A stretch of DNA of 64,000 nucleotides from an uncultured Phycisphaerales bacterium (GTDB lineage Bacteria > Planctomycetota > Phycisphaerae > Phycisphaerales > UBA1924), in contig CAIYWI010000097.1 in assembly GCA_903929885.1 (NCBI GenBank), positions 1 to 64,000 on the forward strand, in the 5' to 3' direction. The position numbers and the translations under genes were made by a program. This document shows positions 36,997-45,673 of the stretch, piece after piece. The notes beneath the pieces were generated by a model. The model searched no databases and had not been told where the DNA came from. It was given only the letters and a program-made list of their open reading frames with translations. How positions within the stretch are numbered: the stretch's first letter is position 1; each line of letters opens with the position of its first letter.

Positions 36997-37473
36997 TCAG
37001 CCCTGAGCGTTGAGCAGGTACCACGCCGCGGCGGCCGCCGCGGCCAAGGCGACCACCACCATCGCGACCTTCTGCCCGGAACCGGGGCTCGCTCCGCCCT
37101 GCTTGGCTCGGGGCGCCTTTTCGATCTTGGTGCGGACCTTCTTGCCCGATTCGAAGTCGTACCCGCAACTCAGGCACACGCGGTCCTGCTGGTTGGCGAC
37201 CATCTCGCACTGGGGGCAGGGCTTGCCGCCGGAGAGGGCCTGGGCCTTGCCGCCGAGTTCGAGCAGGAAGGCGTTGTCGTCCGGTTGGTCGAGACTGGCG
37301 GCGGGCGTGCCCCCGACGGGCGCCTTGGAGGCGGCCTTGGCCGCGAGCTTGGCCTTGCGAGCCCGCTCGACGCACGCAGCGCACACCGGGCGTCCCTTGG
37401 CGTCGGACGCGGGCTTCTCGGCGCCCAACGGGCCGGCACAGATCGTGCACGTCGCGACTGTGTTGGTGGTCAT
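36997..37473 (-). CDS. Zinc-ribbon protein with C-terminal membrane anchor
   Basis: A 158-aa protein. Two Cys pairs near the start (CTICAG and CAACVE) and two later (CPQCEM and CLSCGYDFESG) are typical of zinc ribbons; CLSCGYDF is common in planctomycete membrane proteins. The C terminus holds one hydrophobic helix (VAMVVVALAAAAAAAWYLL). The function is unknown. TACACT lies 32 nt and GGAG close upstream of ATG 37473. Confidence 0.75.
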   Translation of the reverse strand: MTTNTVATCTICAGPLGAEKPASDAKGRPVCAACVERARKAKLAAKAASKAPVGGTPAASLDQPDDNAFLLELGGKAQALSGGKPCPQCEMVANQQDRVCLSCGYDFESGKKVRTKIEKAPRAKQGGASPGSGQKVAMVVVALAAAAAAAWYLLNAQG

Positions 37474-37505
37474 CAGGCGAACTCCATGCCCCTCGCGAGG
37501 GGGGC

Positions 37506-37511
37506 AGTGTA
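37506..37511 (-). promoter_or_regulatory. -10-like hexamer of the zinc-ribbon gene
   Basis: TACACT on the minus strand, 32 nt before ATG 37473; the short leader includes GGAG. Confidence 0.4.
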
Positions 37512-37628
37512 GGTGATGCGGCCCGCCGGAGAGACGGTGCTCCCGAACGGATGGCGGATCGGCCGATCTATGATGCGTGTGGTCCGACATCTCGGACCTG
37601 ATCGCGCGGCGTTCCCACCCCTGATCGC

Positions 37629-39128
37629 ATGACCACCGACCCTGCGCCGACCGTTCCGCCCCCGACCACTCGTTCAAACTCGCCTGCTCCGAAGGCGGCG
37701 AGTCCGGATCCGGGCTCGCCGCGCAGTCGGCTGTTCGCCTGGATCGCGACGCTGCTGCTCGTGGGCGGGGTGGTCTTCCTGAACCAGTTCTCGAAACCTG
37801 CGCCCGAGCCGGCACCGGATCCCGCCACGGCGCCGATCAAGGTGCCGGGATTGTTGAACTCGACGGCCGTGGTCTCGAAGATCGCGGTCAAGGTCGTCCA
37901 TTACATCAACACGCAAGGGTCGTCCGAAGCCAGGAAGTCGATCAAGGGGGACGTGTTCATCCCGCGAATCGGCGATCAGGCGACTTCGCCGGTGGATCGA
38001 CTTCGAATGGCGATGGTGGCGGGAGAACTCGGCGGCGTGGACGAGGCCCTCAAGTGGTTGGCCTTGCTGGAGGCGGAGAAGGATCTTCCGCCCCAGGTGG
38101 CGGCCGACCTGCTCCTCGTCCGTCGCGTGCTCGAGGCCGAACGCCCGGCGGACCTCCCCGCCGACCTTCGCGAAGCGCTGGTATCGCGGCACGGCTGGTT
38201 CGCCAAACTCTCGCTCACTCGGGGGCTCGACGACCGCTCACCAGAACGAGCCCCGCTGCTCGACGGCGGGCTTCGAGTCATCGCAGTCCTCTCGCTGCTG
38301 CTGCTGGTGCTCCTGACAGCCGTGATCGCAGGGCTTGGAAGCCTTGCCACGATGGTCGTGATGATGGCCACCGGCAAGCTCAGGCCCACGTTCTCCCCGC
38401 CATTGCCCGGCGGCAGCGCCTACCTCGAGGTGCTGCCCGTGTTCGCGGGCGGATTCCTGCTCATCAAGCTTGTGATGCCCTGGCTCATCGTCGGACCTGA
38501 CGGCGCGACGCCCGAGTGGGGGCTCAAGGCCCAGTTGGTCGTTCAGTGGCTGCTTGTGCCCGCCTGCCTGTGGCCGCTGCTGCGGGGGGCGAGATGGAGC
38601 GATTTCCCGCATCGCATCGGATGGCACCGCGGCGCCGGCTGGTTCAAGGAGATCGCGTTGGGACTGCTCGGGTACTTCGCCATGCTCCCGGCGCTGGGCG
38701 TCGTCTTCCTGATCACCGCGAGACTCGTCAGCGCCGTCAAGGGACCGGGCACGGACGGCGAACCTCCGGTCGACAACCCCATCATCGAGATCATGGCCCA
38801 CGCCGGCACCCTCGAGATGGTCATGTTCTTCGTGCTGGCGACGTGCTGGGCCCCCTTCGTCGAGGAGACCGTATTTCGGGGCGCTTTCTTCGGACATCTT
38901 CGCGCTCGAATGTCGCTGGTCGCCGCCGCGGCGGCGAGCGCGCTGGCGTTCGGAGTGATGCACGGGTACGAGTACCTCATGCTCGGACCGGTGATCCTGC
39001 TGGGCTTCACCTTCGCGCTGATCCGCGAGTGGCGAGGCACCATCGTGGGATGCATGGCCGCGCACTTCGTGCACAACGCGGCGACCCTGACCCTCCTCAC
39101 GCTGCTGGTTCCCGTGCTTCGAGACTGA
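37629..39128 (+). CDS. CPBP-family intramembrane metalloprotease (Rce1-like)
   Basis: An integral membrane peptidase of the Abi/CPBP family. The catalytic set is in the C-terminal third: FVEETVFRGAFFGHLRAR (EExxxR), FGVMHGYEY and CMAAHFVHNAATL. One N-terminal helix (FAWIATLLLVGGVVFLNQF) leads to a roughly 170-residue soluble region rich in helices, which is unusual for the family and probably a sensor or partner-binding part. 499 aa. The next gene follows after 26 nt. Confidence 0.88.
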   Translation: MTTDPAPTVPPPTTRSNSPAPKAASPDPGSPRSRLFAWIATLLLVGGVVFLNQFSKPAPEPAPDPATAPIKVPGLLNSTAVVSKIAVKVVHYINTQGSSEARKSIKGDVFIPRIGDQATSPVDRLRMAMVAGELGGVDEALKWLALLEAEKDLPPQVAADLLLVRRVLEAERPADLPADLREALVSRHGWFAKLSLTRGLDDRSPERAPLLDGGLRVIAVLSLLLLVLLTAVIAGLGSLATMVVMMATGKLRPTFSPPLPGGSAYLEVLPVFAGGFLLIKLVMPWLIVGPDGATPEWGLKAQLVVQWLLVPACLWPLLRGARWSDFPHRIGWHRGAGWFKEIALGLLGYFAMLPALGVVFLITARLVSAVKGPGTDGEPPVDNPIIEIMAHAGTLEMVMFFVLATCWAPFVEETVFRGAFFGHLRARMSLVAAAAASALAFGVMHGYEYLMLGPVILLGFTFALIREWRGTIVGCMAAHFVHNAATLTLLTLLVPVLRD

Positions 39129-39154
39129 CCGTCCCGCTCCCGGTCGCACCTCGC

Positions 39155-40273
39155 ATGACCACGCTTTCGCCCGACCTGATGCACCATGCCGCCTCGCTCC
39201 TGAGGGAGGGAGCGCTGGTGATCCTGCCCACCGAGACGCTCTACGGGGTCGCAGCGGCAGCCTCCGATCCTCGGGCAGTGGCCCTGCTGCGGGACCTGAT
39301 CACCGTCAGGAGCGGTGCGCCGCGCGAGCCGCTGGCCTTCACCTGGCATGCCCACGACCCGACGGAGGTGGCGACGACGCTGGGCATCTCGCGAGACGAC
39401 CACCGCCGAGCCTTCGACCAGTTGCTTCCCGGTCCGGTGCGTCTCTCGGTGCATCTCGACGCGGCACGCAGCCGGGATGCCCGCGCGAGCCTCGGCGTCG
39501 AGGCCGGCGTGCTGGAGGTGGCCGACACGTGGACGGTGCGAGTGCCCGCCTTGGACTGGACGCGACAGGTGATCGAGACGTCAGGCGTACCCGTGCTGAT
39601 GGAGCGTCTGGGCGCGTTGGGACTCGGTCAGGGCATCGAGGCGGGCGCCTCCGTGGCGACCGCGGCGGCGGGCATGGGCATCCGTCTGGTCGTCGACGCG
39701 GGGCCGACACGATTCGCAGGCCCTTCGACCCCGGTGATGCTCGGCCCCGCCGGCGTGGAAGTGACCGGACCCGGGGTGTACGAGGCCCGCTACATTCACA
39801 AGAAGATGCATCGCCTCATTCTCTTCGTCTGCACCGGCAACACCTGCCGCAGCCCGATGGCCGAAGCCGTCGCTCGCGACCTCGTGGCCCGTTCGGGCGC
39901 ACGCGAGGTGTCGATCGCCTCGGCCGGCGTCGCTGCCGGGAGCGGCGCGCCGATGACCGGAGAGGCGAGGACGGCCCTCGAGGAGATGGGAATCGAACCG
40001 GGTCACCATCGCAGCCGCATGCTCGACGAGGAGCTCGTGGCGTCGAGCCACCGGATTTACGCGCTCACCGGCGGGCACCTCAAGGCGATTCGCGCCGGGC
40101 TGCCGCCGTCGGAGCAGGGGAAGGCGATGCTGCTCGACCCTGCAGGCCGCGACGTGCCCGATCCGATCGGAGGTCCGATCGAGGAATACCGCGAGACGGC
40201 ATCGCTGATCTCGGACATGGTGAGGGCCCGCTTCGCGGAACTGGGCATCGAGGACGCCACCGCCCGGGCTTGA
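39155..40273 (+). CDS. Fusion of YrdC/Sua5-like domain and protein-arginine-phosphatase-type LMW phosphatase
   Basis: The N-terminal 215 residues look like YrdC/Sua5 (threonylcarbamoyl-AMP synthase): ILPTETLYGVAAAASDPRAV and a C-terminal VVDAGPTRFAGPSTPVMLG. The usual KxR motif (here TVRSGAPREPL) and the SxN motif are not seen, so activity is doubtful. The C-terminal domain is a complete low-molecular-weight phosphatase: CTGNTCRSPMAEAV with Cys226 and Arg232, and general acid Asp336 in DVPDPIGG. Thr after CTGN, where tyrosine phosphatases have Ile, is the mark of YwlE-type arginine phosphatases. In Bacillus ywlC and ywlE are close neighbours, so the fusion has a natural origin. Confidence 0.88.
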   Translation: MTTLSPDLMHHAASLLREGALVILPTETLYGVAAAASDPRAVALLRDLITVRSGAPREPLAFTWHAHDPTEVATTLGISRDDHRRAFDQLLPGPVRLSVHLDAARSRDARASLGVEAGVLEVADTWTVRVPALDWTRQVIETSGVPVLMERLGALGLGQGIEAGASVATAAAGMGIRLVVDAGPTRFAGPSTPVMLGPAGVEVTGPGVYEARYIHKKMHRLILFVCTGNTCRSPMAEAVARDLVARSGAREVSIASAGVAAGSGAPMTGEARTALEEMGIEPGHHRSRMLDEELVASSHRIYALTGGHLKAIRAGLPPSEQGKAMLLDPAGRDVPDPIGGPIEEYRETASLISDMVRARFAELGIEDATARA

Positions 40274-40279
40274 CAGCCG

Positions 40280-41395
40280 TCAGGAGCCTTGCAGGGCCAG
40301 CAGTTCGTCGGCAGCCGCCGCGACGGCGTCCAGTTTGATGTGATCGATGGCGCATCGCGCGGGGTGGTCGTTCGCGCTCTCTCGCTCCGGAAGCGTCGGA
40401 TCGGCCACGAGGATCCGCTCCGGCGCGTCGGGGCGGGTGGGGATGAGTGTCCAGCGATGATCAGTCGGACCGAAGAGGCTCACCACGGGCGTCCCCATGG
40501 CGGCTGCGATGTGTCGAGGACCGGTGTCATTGGTGACCATGATCGCGGCGCCTTCGACGATGGGCTTGAGAGTCCCAAGCGAACTCCCGCATGCCGCGAT
40601 GCTGACCGGCGTGGCGGATGTCGCGTCCGAGACGATGGCGTCGATGATGGGGGCCTCGGCCGGCGATCCGTTGACAAGCACGCGGAGTCCGTGCCGCCGG
40701 TGGAGGTGATCGGCAAGGCGGGCGAATCGCTCGGCGGGCCAGCGTTTGGCGGGGTTGTTGCCGCCGGGGTTGAGCACCGCGTAACGGCTCGCGGGATCGA
40801 CGCCGGCCCTGCGCAGCACCTCGGCGGCGGCCGCCCGCTGACGCTCCGAAGCCGCCAACTCCATGAAGAGGCCGGGGGGAAACGCCAGCGGGATGGGCGT
40901 CGCGCTCAGCGCGTTGTAGCGCGGGAGGTGCTCGTGCAGGATCGACTCGGCGGCGTCGAGGTAGTACCGACAGGCCGGAATGATCGCGTAGGAACCGTCG
41001 CCACGCCGGGGCGTCACGAGCTTGTCGGTCAGCAGGAAGCCGCGACCGTCGCGGTTGTACCCGACCCGGCGGGGGATGCCGGCGATGCGGGCCACCAGAG
41101 CGGTCGAGAAGGAATTGGTGAGCAGCAGGGCGGTGTCGTACATCCGAGGGCGGATGCGGGCGGCAATGAACTTGGGCCCAAAGACGCCACCACCGCGTTC
41201 GACGTGGACCTCGTCGAGCAGGTCGAGACCCTCGAGGAGTTCGTCGCCGCCCGGGCGGCAGAGGCCGCCGATGAAGCTGCCTCGAAGCGACTGGCGAAGC
41301 AGTCGCAGGGCCGGCGTGGCCATCACGAGATCGCCGACCCAGTTGGGCAGGACGACCAGGAGTCGGAGGGGCTTGACGGGAGCGGTGGCGGCCAC
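40280..41395 (-). CDS. GT9-family glycosyltransferase (heptosyltransferase-like)
   Basis: A WaaF/RfaF-type enzyme of lipopolysaccharide core or other glycan synthesis, acting at the cytosolic membrane face. LLVVLPNWVGDLVMATPALRLL is the N-terminal signature; LNPGGNNPAKRWPAERFARLAD, NDTGPRHIAAAMGTPVVSLFGPTDH and a C-terminal CAIDHI complete the family. 371 aa. The start is GTG 41395, with TACCGT 9 nt upstream. It points to an LPS-like outer layer. Confidence 0.92.
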   Translation of the reverse strand: MAATAPVKPLRLLVVLPNWVGDLVMATPALRLLRQSLRGSFIGGLCRPGGDELLEGLDLLDEVHVERGGGVFGPKFIAARIRPRMYDTALLLTNSFSTALVARIAGIPRRVGYNRDGRGFLLTDKLVTPRRGDGSYAIIPACRYYLDAAESILHEHLPRYNALSATPIPLAFPPGLFMELAASERQRAAAAEVLRRAGVDPASRYAVLNPGGNNPAKRWPAERFARLADHLHRRHGLRVLVNGSPAEAPIIDAIVSDATSATPVSIAACGSSLGTLKPIVEGAAIMVTNDTGPRHIAAAMGTPVVSLFGPTDHRWTLIPTRPDAPERILVADPTLPERESANDHPARCAIDHIKLDAVAAAADELLALQGS

Positions 41396-41404
41396 GCGAG
41401 CGCA

Positions 41405-41410
41405 ACGGTA
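41405..41410 (-). promoter_or_regulatory. -10-like hexamer of the GT9 gene
   Basis: TACCGT on the minus strand, 9 nt before GTG 41395, inside the 28-nt gap after the HD phosphodiesterase gene. The GT9 gene may therefore have its own leaderless transcript. Confidence 0.4.
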
Positions 41411-41423
41411 GTCGCGGCGGAGC

Positions 41424-43775
41424 TCAGCCGGTCCGGGAGGATTCGCCGGCGGGATAGGCGATCCGGGCGTGGAACATGCTGGCGAGGGTTCGCGAGACCG
41501 ACTCCACGATGACGTTGAGTTCGCGCAGCGTGAGCTCGCAGTCGTCGAACTGTCCGTCGAGCAGGCGTCGGTTGGCGAGGGTGCGCACCAAGGTCTCGAT
41601 CCGGCTGGGGGTCGGATCGGCGAGCGACCTGGTCGCGCTTTCGACGGCGTCGGCGATCATGAGGATCGCGCATTCCTTGGTGCGCGGACGAGGCCCCGGG
41701 TAGCGGTACTCGAACTCGTCGGGGAAGTAGACGTCTTCGGGCTCGGTCTCCTCGGCATCGGAGCCGCCGACCAGTCCGACGCCACCGGCCTGCTGCGCGA
41801 GTTTGCGGGCGCGGGCGAAGAAGAACTCGACGAGGGTGGTGCCGTGATGGGCCTCGATGAAGTGCTGGATCGAGCGAGGGAGGCGGAACTCGCGGGCGAG
41901 TTCCATGCCGTCCTTGACGTGTCCGATGATGATGAGCAGGCTCATCGCCGGGCTGAGGCGGTCATGCTTGTTGATGCCCGCGACCTGGTTCTCGACGAAG
42001 TACTCGGGCTTGTTCATCTTGCCCACGTCGTGGTAGAGCGCCCCGACGTAGGTGAGCAGCGAGTCGGCGCCGATGGCCTCGGCGGCGGCCTCGGCGATCG
42101 AAGCGACGTTGAGCGAGTGGGTGTAGGTGCCCGGGGCCCGCACCTGCAACTCGCGAAGCAGCGGCTGCTTGGGGTCGCGGAGTTCGATGAGCGTGAGGCC
42201 GGTGGTGACGTTGAAAATCCGTTCGAGCACGGGAAGCAGGAAGAGCGCGACGCCGCCGGCGACCAGGGTCCCGCCGGCCGCGAGCGAGGCATCGGAGACG
42301 ATCTCGCGCCAGACCTTCGGGGAGAGCGGCCGCTCGATGAGGCCGAAGGCGAGGGTCGCCCCGGCCAGGCCGACGGCCGCGAACAGCGAAGTGCGGAGCA
42401 GGCTGTTGCGTTCGCGGATCTCGGCCAGCGTCCACACCACGCACGCGATGCCGGTGATCATGACGGCCATGTGACCGGCCGACTCGCGGAGCGCGACGCA
42501 GACCATCAACGCGTGGAGGAGTCCAAACGCCAGTGCGCTGCGTCGGTCGTAGGCGATGCACATGAGCATCGTCACGAAGACCGTGGGAATCACGCCGGTC
42601 ACGGAGGCGAACTGCGGGGCGGCGGCCGTGCCGACGCACGCGGCCAGCAGCGAGGCCGCCAGCAAGCCGGCGACCCCGGCGATGCGGGAAGGGCGGCTGC
42701 AGATTCGGCGACAGAACAGCAGCGAATAGCCCGCCAAGGCGAGCGTCATGCCCAGCGCGGCCGAGGCGGCGCCGATCCGCTGGGACCACATGGTGAACCC
42801 GTCGACCTGACGCAGGAAGTGCTCCATCTCGGCACGGAACAGGTCTCGCTGGGCGGACGAGAGCACCTCGCCCCGCTGGAAGATCACCTGTCCAGCCGGC
42901 GTCTCGATTCGAACGGGCAGGACGGCGGCCGCGGCGGCGTTCTGGTCCTTGGCGGTCTCGGTCTCGTTGAAGGTGAAGGTGGGGCGAGGGTCCCTGAGGA
43001 GTCGGTTGACCACCAGATCTCGCGCCGGACCGGTGAAACCCGCGTCTCTCGCCATGGCGCTGGCGACGTCGGCGAGCGCCTTGTCCTGGACGTTGACCAC
43101 GTCGCCCCGAAGCGTCTGCCGAGACTCCTCGCCCTCGACCAGCAGTTTCACGTAGAGGGTCGTGCCTTCCTGCACCGACTTCTGGAACGTCTGCGCGTCG
43201 AGGATCGGGCGTCGCTTGAGCAGCGTGTCGAGCGTGCGAACCTTGGAGACCCACGCAGCGCTCGAGTTGCCGTCCACCACCTCGGCGCGGACCGCCTCCA
43301 GCAAGGGCTGGCTGAGCCCGAACTGCTCGCGAATGGAGGGGTCGACCGCATCCAGCCGCTCGACGGAGGCGAGCGCCTTGGGGAGATTCTCGATCGACTG
43401 CGTGAGCGACTCGATCACCGTCATGTCAGCCGAATACACCCGCGGAGACTTCTGGCGAGCGAGTTCCCTGGCCCGATCGGTCAGCGACTGGTCGTCGACC
43501 GTCATCTTCATGCGCACGAGTCGCGTTTCGTCCATGACCCGCTCGACGGCCACAAGGGGCTGGTCGCGAGTCCAGAGCATGATCGCGCACACCGCCACGG
43601 CGAAGGCAGCCGTGATGGCCAACCCGGCGGCCGTGCCCGGCGACAGCAGCCACGCCATCGAGCGGTCAGCCCATCCCTCGGGCGTGAACAGTCGCTCAGC
43701 CAGATCGCGATGACGGCTTCGAACACTCCGGGAGAGCGATTCGACCCGCGACTGCTTGGATTGGTCCTTGGCCAT
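41424..43775 (-). CDS. PgpH-like 7TM-HD phosphodiesterase (c-di-AMP hydrolase type)
   Basis: A 783-aa receptor-like enzyme: one N-terminal helix, a large extracytoplasmic 7TMR-HDED domain (to about residue 330), some seven membrane helices, then a cytosolic HD domain. HD-site motifs are YTHSLNVASIAEAAAE, ALYHDVGKM with His582/Asp583, HHGTTLVEFFF and MIADAVESATRSL. Listeria PgpH of this architecture hydrolyses cyclic di-AMP to pApA; the same is inferred here. ATG 43775 (MAKDQSKQSR) is chosen; the frame continues upstream without conservation. Confidence 0.92.
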   Translation of the reverse strand: MAKDQSKQSRVESLSRSVRSRHRDLAERLFTPEGWADRSMAWLLSPGTAAGLAITAAFAVAVCAIMLWTRDQPLVAVERVMDETRLVRMKMTVDDQSLTDRARELARQKSPRVYSADMTVIESLTQSIENLPKALASVERLDAVDPSIREQFGLSQPLLEAVRAEVVDGNSSAAWVSKVRTLDTLLKRRPILDAQTFQKSVQEGTTLYVKLLVEGEESRQTLRGDVVNVQDKALADVASAMARDAGFTGPARDLVVNRLLRDPRPTFTFNETETAKDQNAAAAAVLPVRIETPAGQVIFQRGEVLSSAQRDLFRAEMEHFLRQVDGFTMWSQRIGAASAALGMTLALAGYSLLFCRRICSRPSRIAGVAGLLAASLLAACVGTAAAPQFASVTGVIPTVFVTMLMCIAYDRRSALAFGLLHALMVCVALRESAGHMAVMITGIACVVWTLAEIRERNSLLRTSLFAAVGLAGATLAFGLIERPLSPKVWREIVSDASLAAGGTLVAGGVALFLLPVLERIFNVTTGLTLIELRDPKQPLLRELQVRAPGTYTHSLNVASIAEAAAEAIGADSLLTYVGALYHDVGKMNKPEYFVENQVAGINKHDRLSPAMSLLIIIGHVKDGMELAREFRLPRSIQHFIEAHHGTTLVEFFFARARKLAQQAGGVGLVGGSDAEETEPEDVYFPDEFEYRYPGPRPRTKECAILMIADAVESATRSLADPTPSRIETLVRTLANRRLLDGQFDDCELTLRELNVIVESVSRTLASMFHARIAYPAGESSRTG

Positions 43776-44076
43776 GGGGTGCGAACCGTGGACGAGGTTC
43801 GCGAGAGGGACGGTCAGACGGAGACAAGCATACATCGACCACGGCGGGGTCGTGACAGAACCCTTACGGTCTCCGCACACCGACTCCGGGGGATGTCGCG
43901 AGGTGAAGCTGAAGGCGGAGGCGGCCCGGAAGAAAGGCGAACGGGAGCCCGCAGCCCGCCTGCGGCCGCCGCGTATACTGAAGGGAAGGGTGTCGTTCAC
44001 GGTTCGGGGTCCTGTCGGGCGGAATGCCGCCCATCCCCGGGTTGAACTCCCTGCTCGAGTCGGAGAATCCCGTCCG
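43776..44076. promoter_or_regulatory. Intergenic region between divergent PgpH-like and HTH genes
   Basis: About 300 nt without a gene. On the plus strand TATACT (43974-43979) is a good -10 for the HTH gene and would give a leader of about 90 nt; the -35 is not clear. On the minus strand TATGCT (complement of 43828-43833) could serve the PgpH-like gene. No other structure is evident. Confidence 0.4.
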
Positions 44077-44892
44077 ATGGAAAAGATGTTCTACACGCTG
44101 GAAGAGGCCGCCGCCAAGCTTGGCAAGTCCGCTGATCAGGTGCGAGACATGGCCAAGAGCGGCCAACTTCAGGAGTTCCGCGACCGCGACAAGCTGATGT
44201 TCAAGCGTGAGCAGATCGACCTGCTCGCCGGCGGCGGCGACGAGACCATCCCGCTGGCCGACAGCGGCGAACTCGAGCCGATCTCGCTTGCCTCCTCCGG
44301 CAGCGCGATGGCCATTCCTCTCGCCGACGAGAAAGAATCGACCGGCATCAGCATCTTCGAGGCCGAGGACACCGACGAGAGCGATCCCTCCGCCGTCACC
44401 CGTGTATCGAACGCTCAGGGGCTTGTCGACCCCGGCGAAGATCCTCGAAGCGCCTCCGGTTCGGGCGGCTTGCTCGATCTCACGCGCGAAGGCGACGACA
44501 CGTCGCTGGGCGCCAACCTGCTCGAGGACGTGTACGGCTCCGACACCGTCGCCCAGCAGACGGCCATCGAACCCGCTCAGGGCGGGGGCGACCTCTTCGA
44601 GACTCCGGGCGGCTCGGGCGGCGAACTCGCCGCGGCGGGCGCCGCCGTGGGCGTTGCAGCCCTCCCCGAGGCCTACGACGGAGCCGGTTCCGGCCTCGTC
44701 GGCGGCTTGGCCATCGGCATGATCCTGTCCATCGGCATCGCCGCCTTCGCCGTGATCACCGGGCTGGTCTCGACCTTCGGCGGAGGCATGCTCTCCGTCA
44801 TCGGCGACAACTTCATGATCATCCTCGGCGTCATGGGCGGCGTCACGCTGCTGGGCGGCGGAATCGGCTGGGCCCTCGGTCGCCGCTCCTGA
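44077..44892 (+). CDS. Helix-turn-helix (MerR/excisionase type) protein with membrane C terminus
   Basis: A 271-aa protein. The N terminus FYTLEEAAAKLGKSADQVRD is the HTH_17/excisionase fold used here to bind DNA or protein. The centre is long, acidic and low in complexity (GDDTSLGANLLEDVYGSD). The C terminus has two hydrophobic helices (GGLAIGMILSIGIAAFAVIT and IILGVMGGVTLLGGGIGWAL). Similar proteins are frequent in planctomycetes, with no known role. ATG 44077 is chosen by the HTH position. Confidence 0.8.
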   Translation: MEKMFYTLEEAAAKLGKSADQVRDMAKSGQLQEFRDRDKLMFKREQIDLLAGGGDETIPLADSGELEPISLASSGSAMAIPLADEKESTGISIFEAEDTDESDPSAVTRVSNAQGLVDPGEDPRSASGSGGLLDLTREGDDTSLGANLLEDVYGSDTVAQQTAIEPAQGGGDLFETPGGSGGELAAAGAAVGVAALPEAYDGAGSGLVGGLAIGMILSIGIAAFAVITGLVSTFGGGMLSVIGDNFMIILGVMGGVTLLGGGIGWALGRRS

Positions 44893-44931
44893 ATCGGCGG
44901 CGGATCGCCCCAGCATGCATGCAGAACCTCG

Positions 44932-44964
44932 GAGGGACGCCGCTCGCGGCGTCCCTCTTGCTTT
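44932..44964 (+). terminator. Strong rho-independent-like terminator
   Basis: GAGGGACGCCG (44932-44942) and CGGCGTCCCTC (44947-44957) form a perfect 11-bp stem with loop CTCG, followed by TTGCTTT. It lies 40 nt after the HTH gene stop. Confidence 0.75.
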
Positions 44965-45025
44965 GGCGCTCATCGTGCCGATGGTTGGGGAGCGAGAACC
45001 TCGTGCACGCGAACGGGACCCTGCG

Positions 45026-45673
45026 ATGCCCACCTCGAGAATGCCCAACGGCCCCTTGACGCCCTTCCTCGCCGCCCTTGCGCTCTTCGGCGGCTTGGGG
45101 TGGTGGACGTGGCGCGTGCAGCGCGAACAACTCGCGGCAACGCTCGCGGCAGTGGCCGTCAATGACTCCGAACCCCCTCGCCCCCTCGCGGAGGTGGCCT
45201 CTGCCGTCGAGACCACGAAACTGGTCAGCGTCGAGATCGACACCAAGGTCCGAGTCGAGCGAGGCGAGCAGAGTTGGCGGGGTGACGTCCGGGCCGTCAT
45301 CGAGGTGCCCGTGCGACTTTCCTACGGCGTCGACCTGTCCCGCATGCGAACGGAGCGACTCGCCTGGAGTCCCGCCTCGCGGGCGTATGTCGTGACGGTG
45401 CCGCCGCCGACTCGCATCGCCACCGAGATCTTTTCCGAAGGCACGGAGCCGGCGGTCGAGGTGGGCTGGCTTCGTCTGCGAAGCCAGGCGGGCGAGTACT
45501 ACCTCAGCCAAGCACGGCGTGACGTGGCGGCTGCGGCGGGATCGCTCGAACTTCGCCCTCAGGACGCCAAACGCGTCGAGGATGCCACTCGAGAGCGGCT
45601 TGGCCAACTGGTGAGGTCGATTGCGGGCCCGGATGTCGGCGTCATCGTGCGATTCTCGTCGGAGAAAGGTTGA
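45026..45673 (+). CDS. DUF4230-like membrane-anchored protein
   Basis: A 215-aa protein with an N-terminal membrane helix (LTPFLAALALFGGLGWWTW). The body reads VETTKLVSVEIDTKVRVERG, then YGVDLSRMRTERLAW and VVTVPPPTRIATEIF, the order seen in DUF4230 proteins (GVDL, then LPxPxI). The function of this family is unknown. ATG 45026 is preferred over an upstream start that would fall in the terminator region. Its stop overlaps the next start as TTGA. Confidence 0.65.
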   Translation: MPTSRMPNGPLTPFLAALALFGGLGWWTWRVQREQLAATLAAVAVNDSEPPRPLAEVASAVETTKLVSVEIDTKVRVERGEQSWRGDVRAVIEVPVRLSYGVDLSRMRTERLAWSPASRAYVVTVPPPTRIATEIFSEGTEPAVEVGWLRLRSQAGEYYLSQARRDVAAAAGSLELRPQDAKRVEDATRERLGQLVRSIAGPDVGVIVRFSSEKG

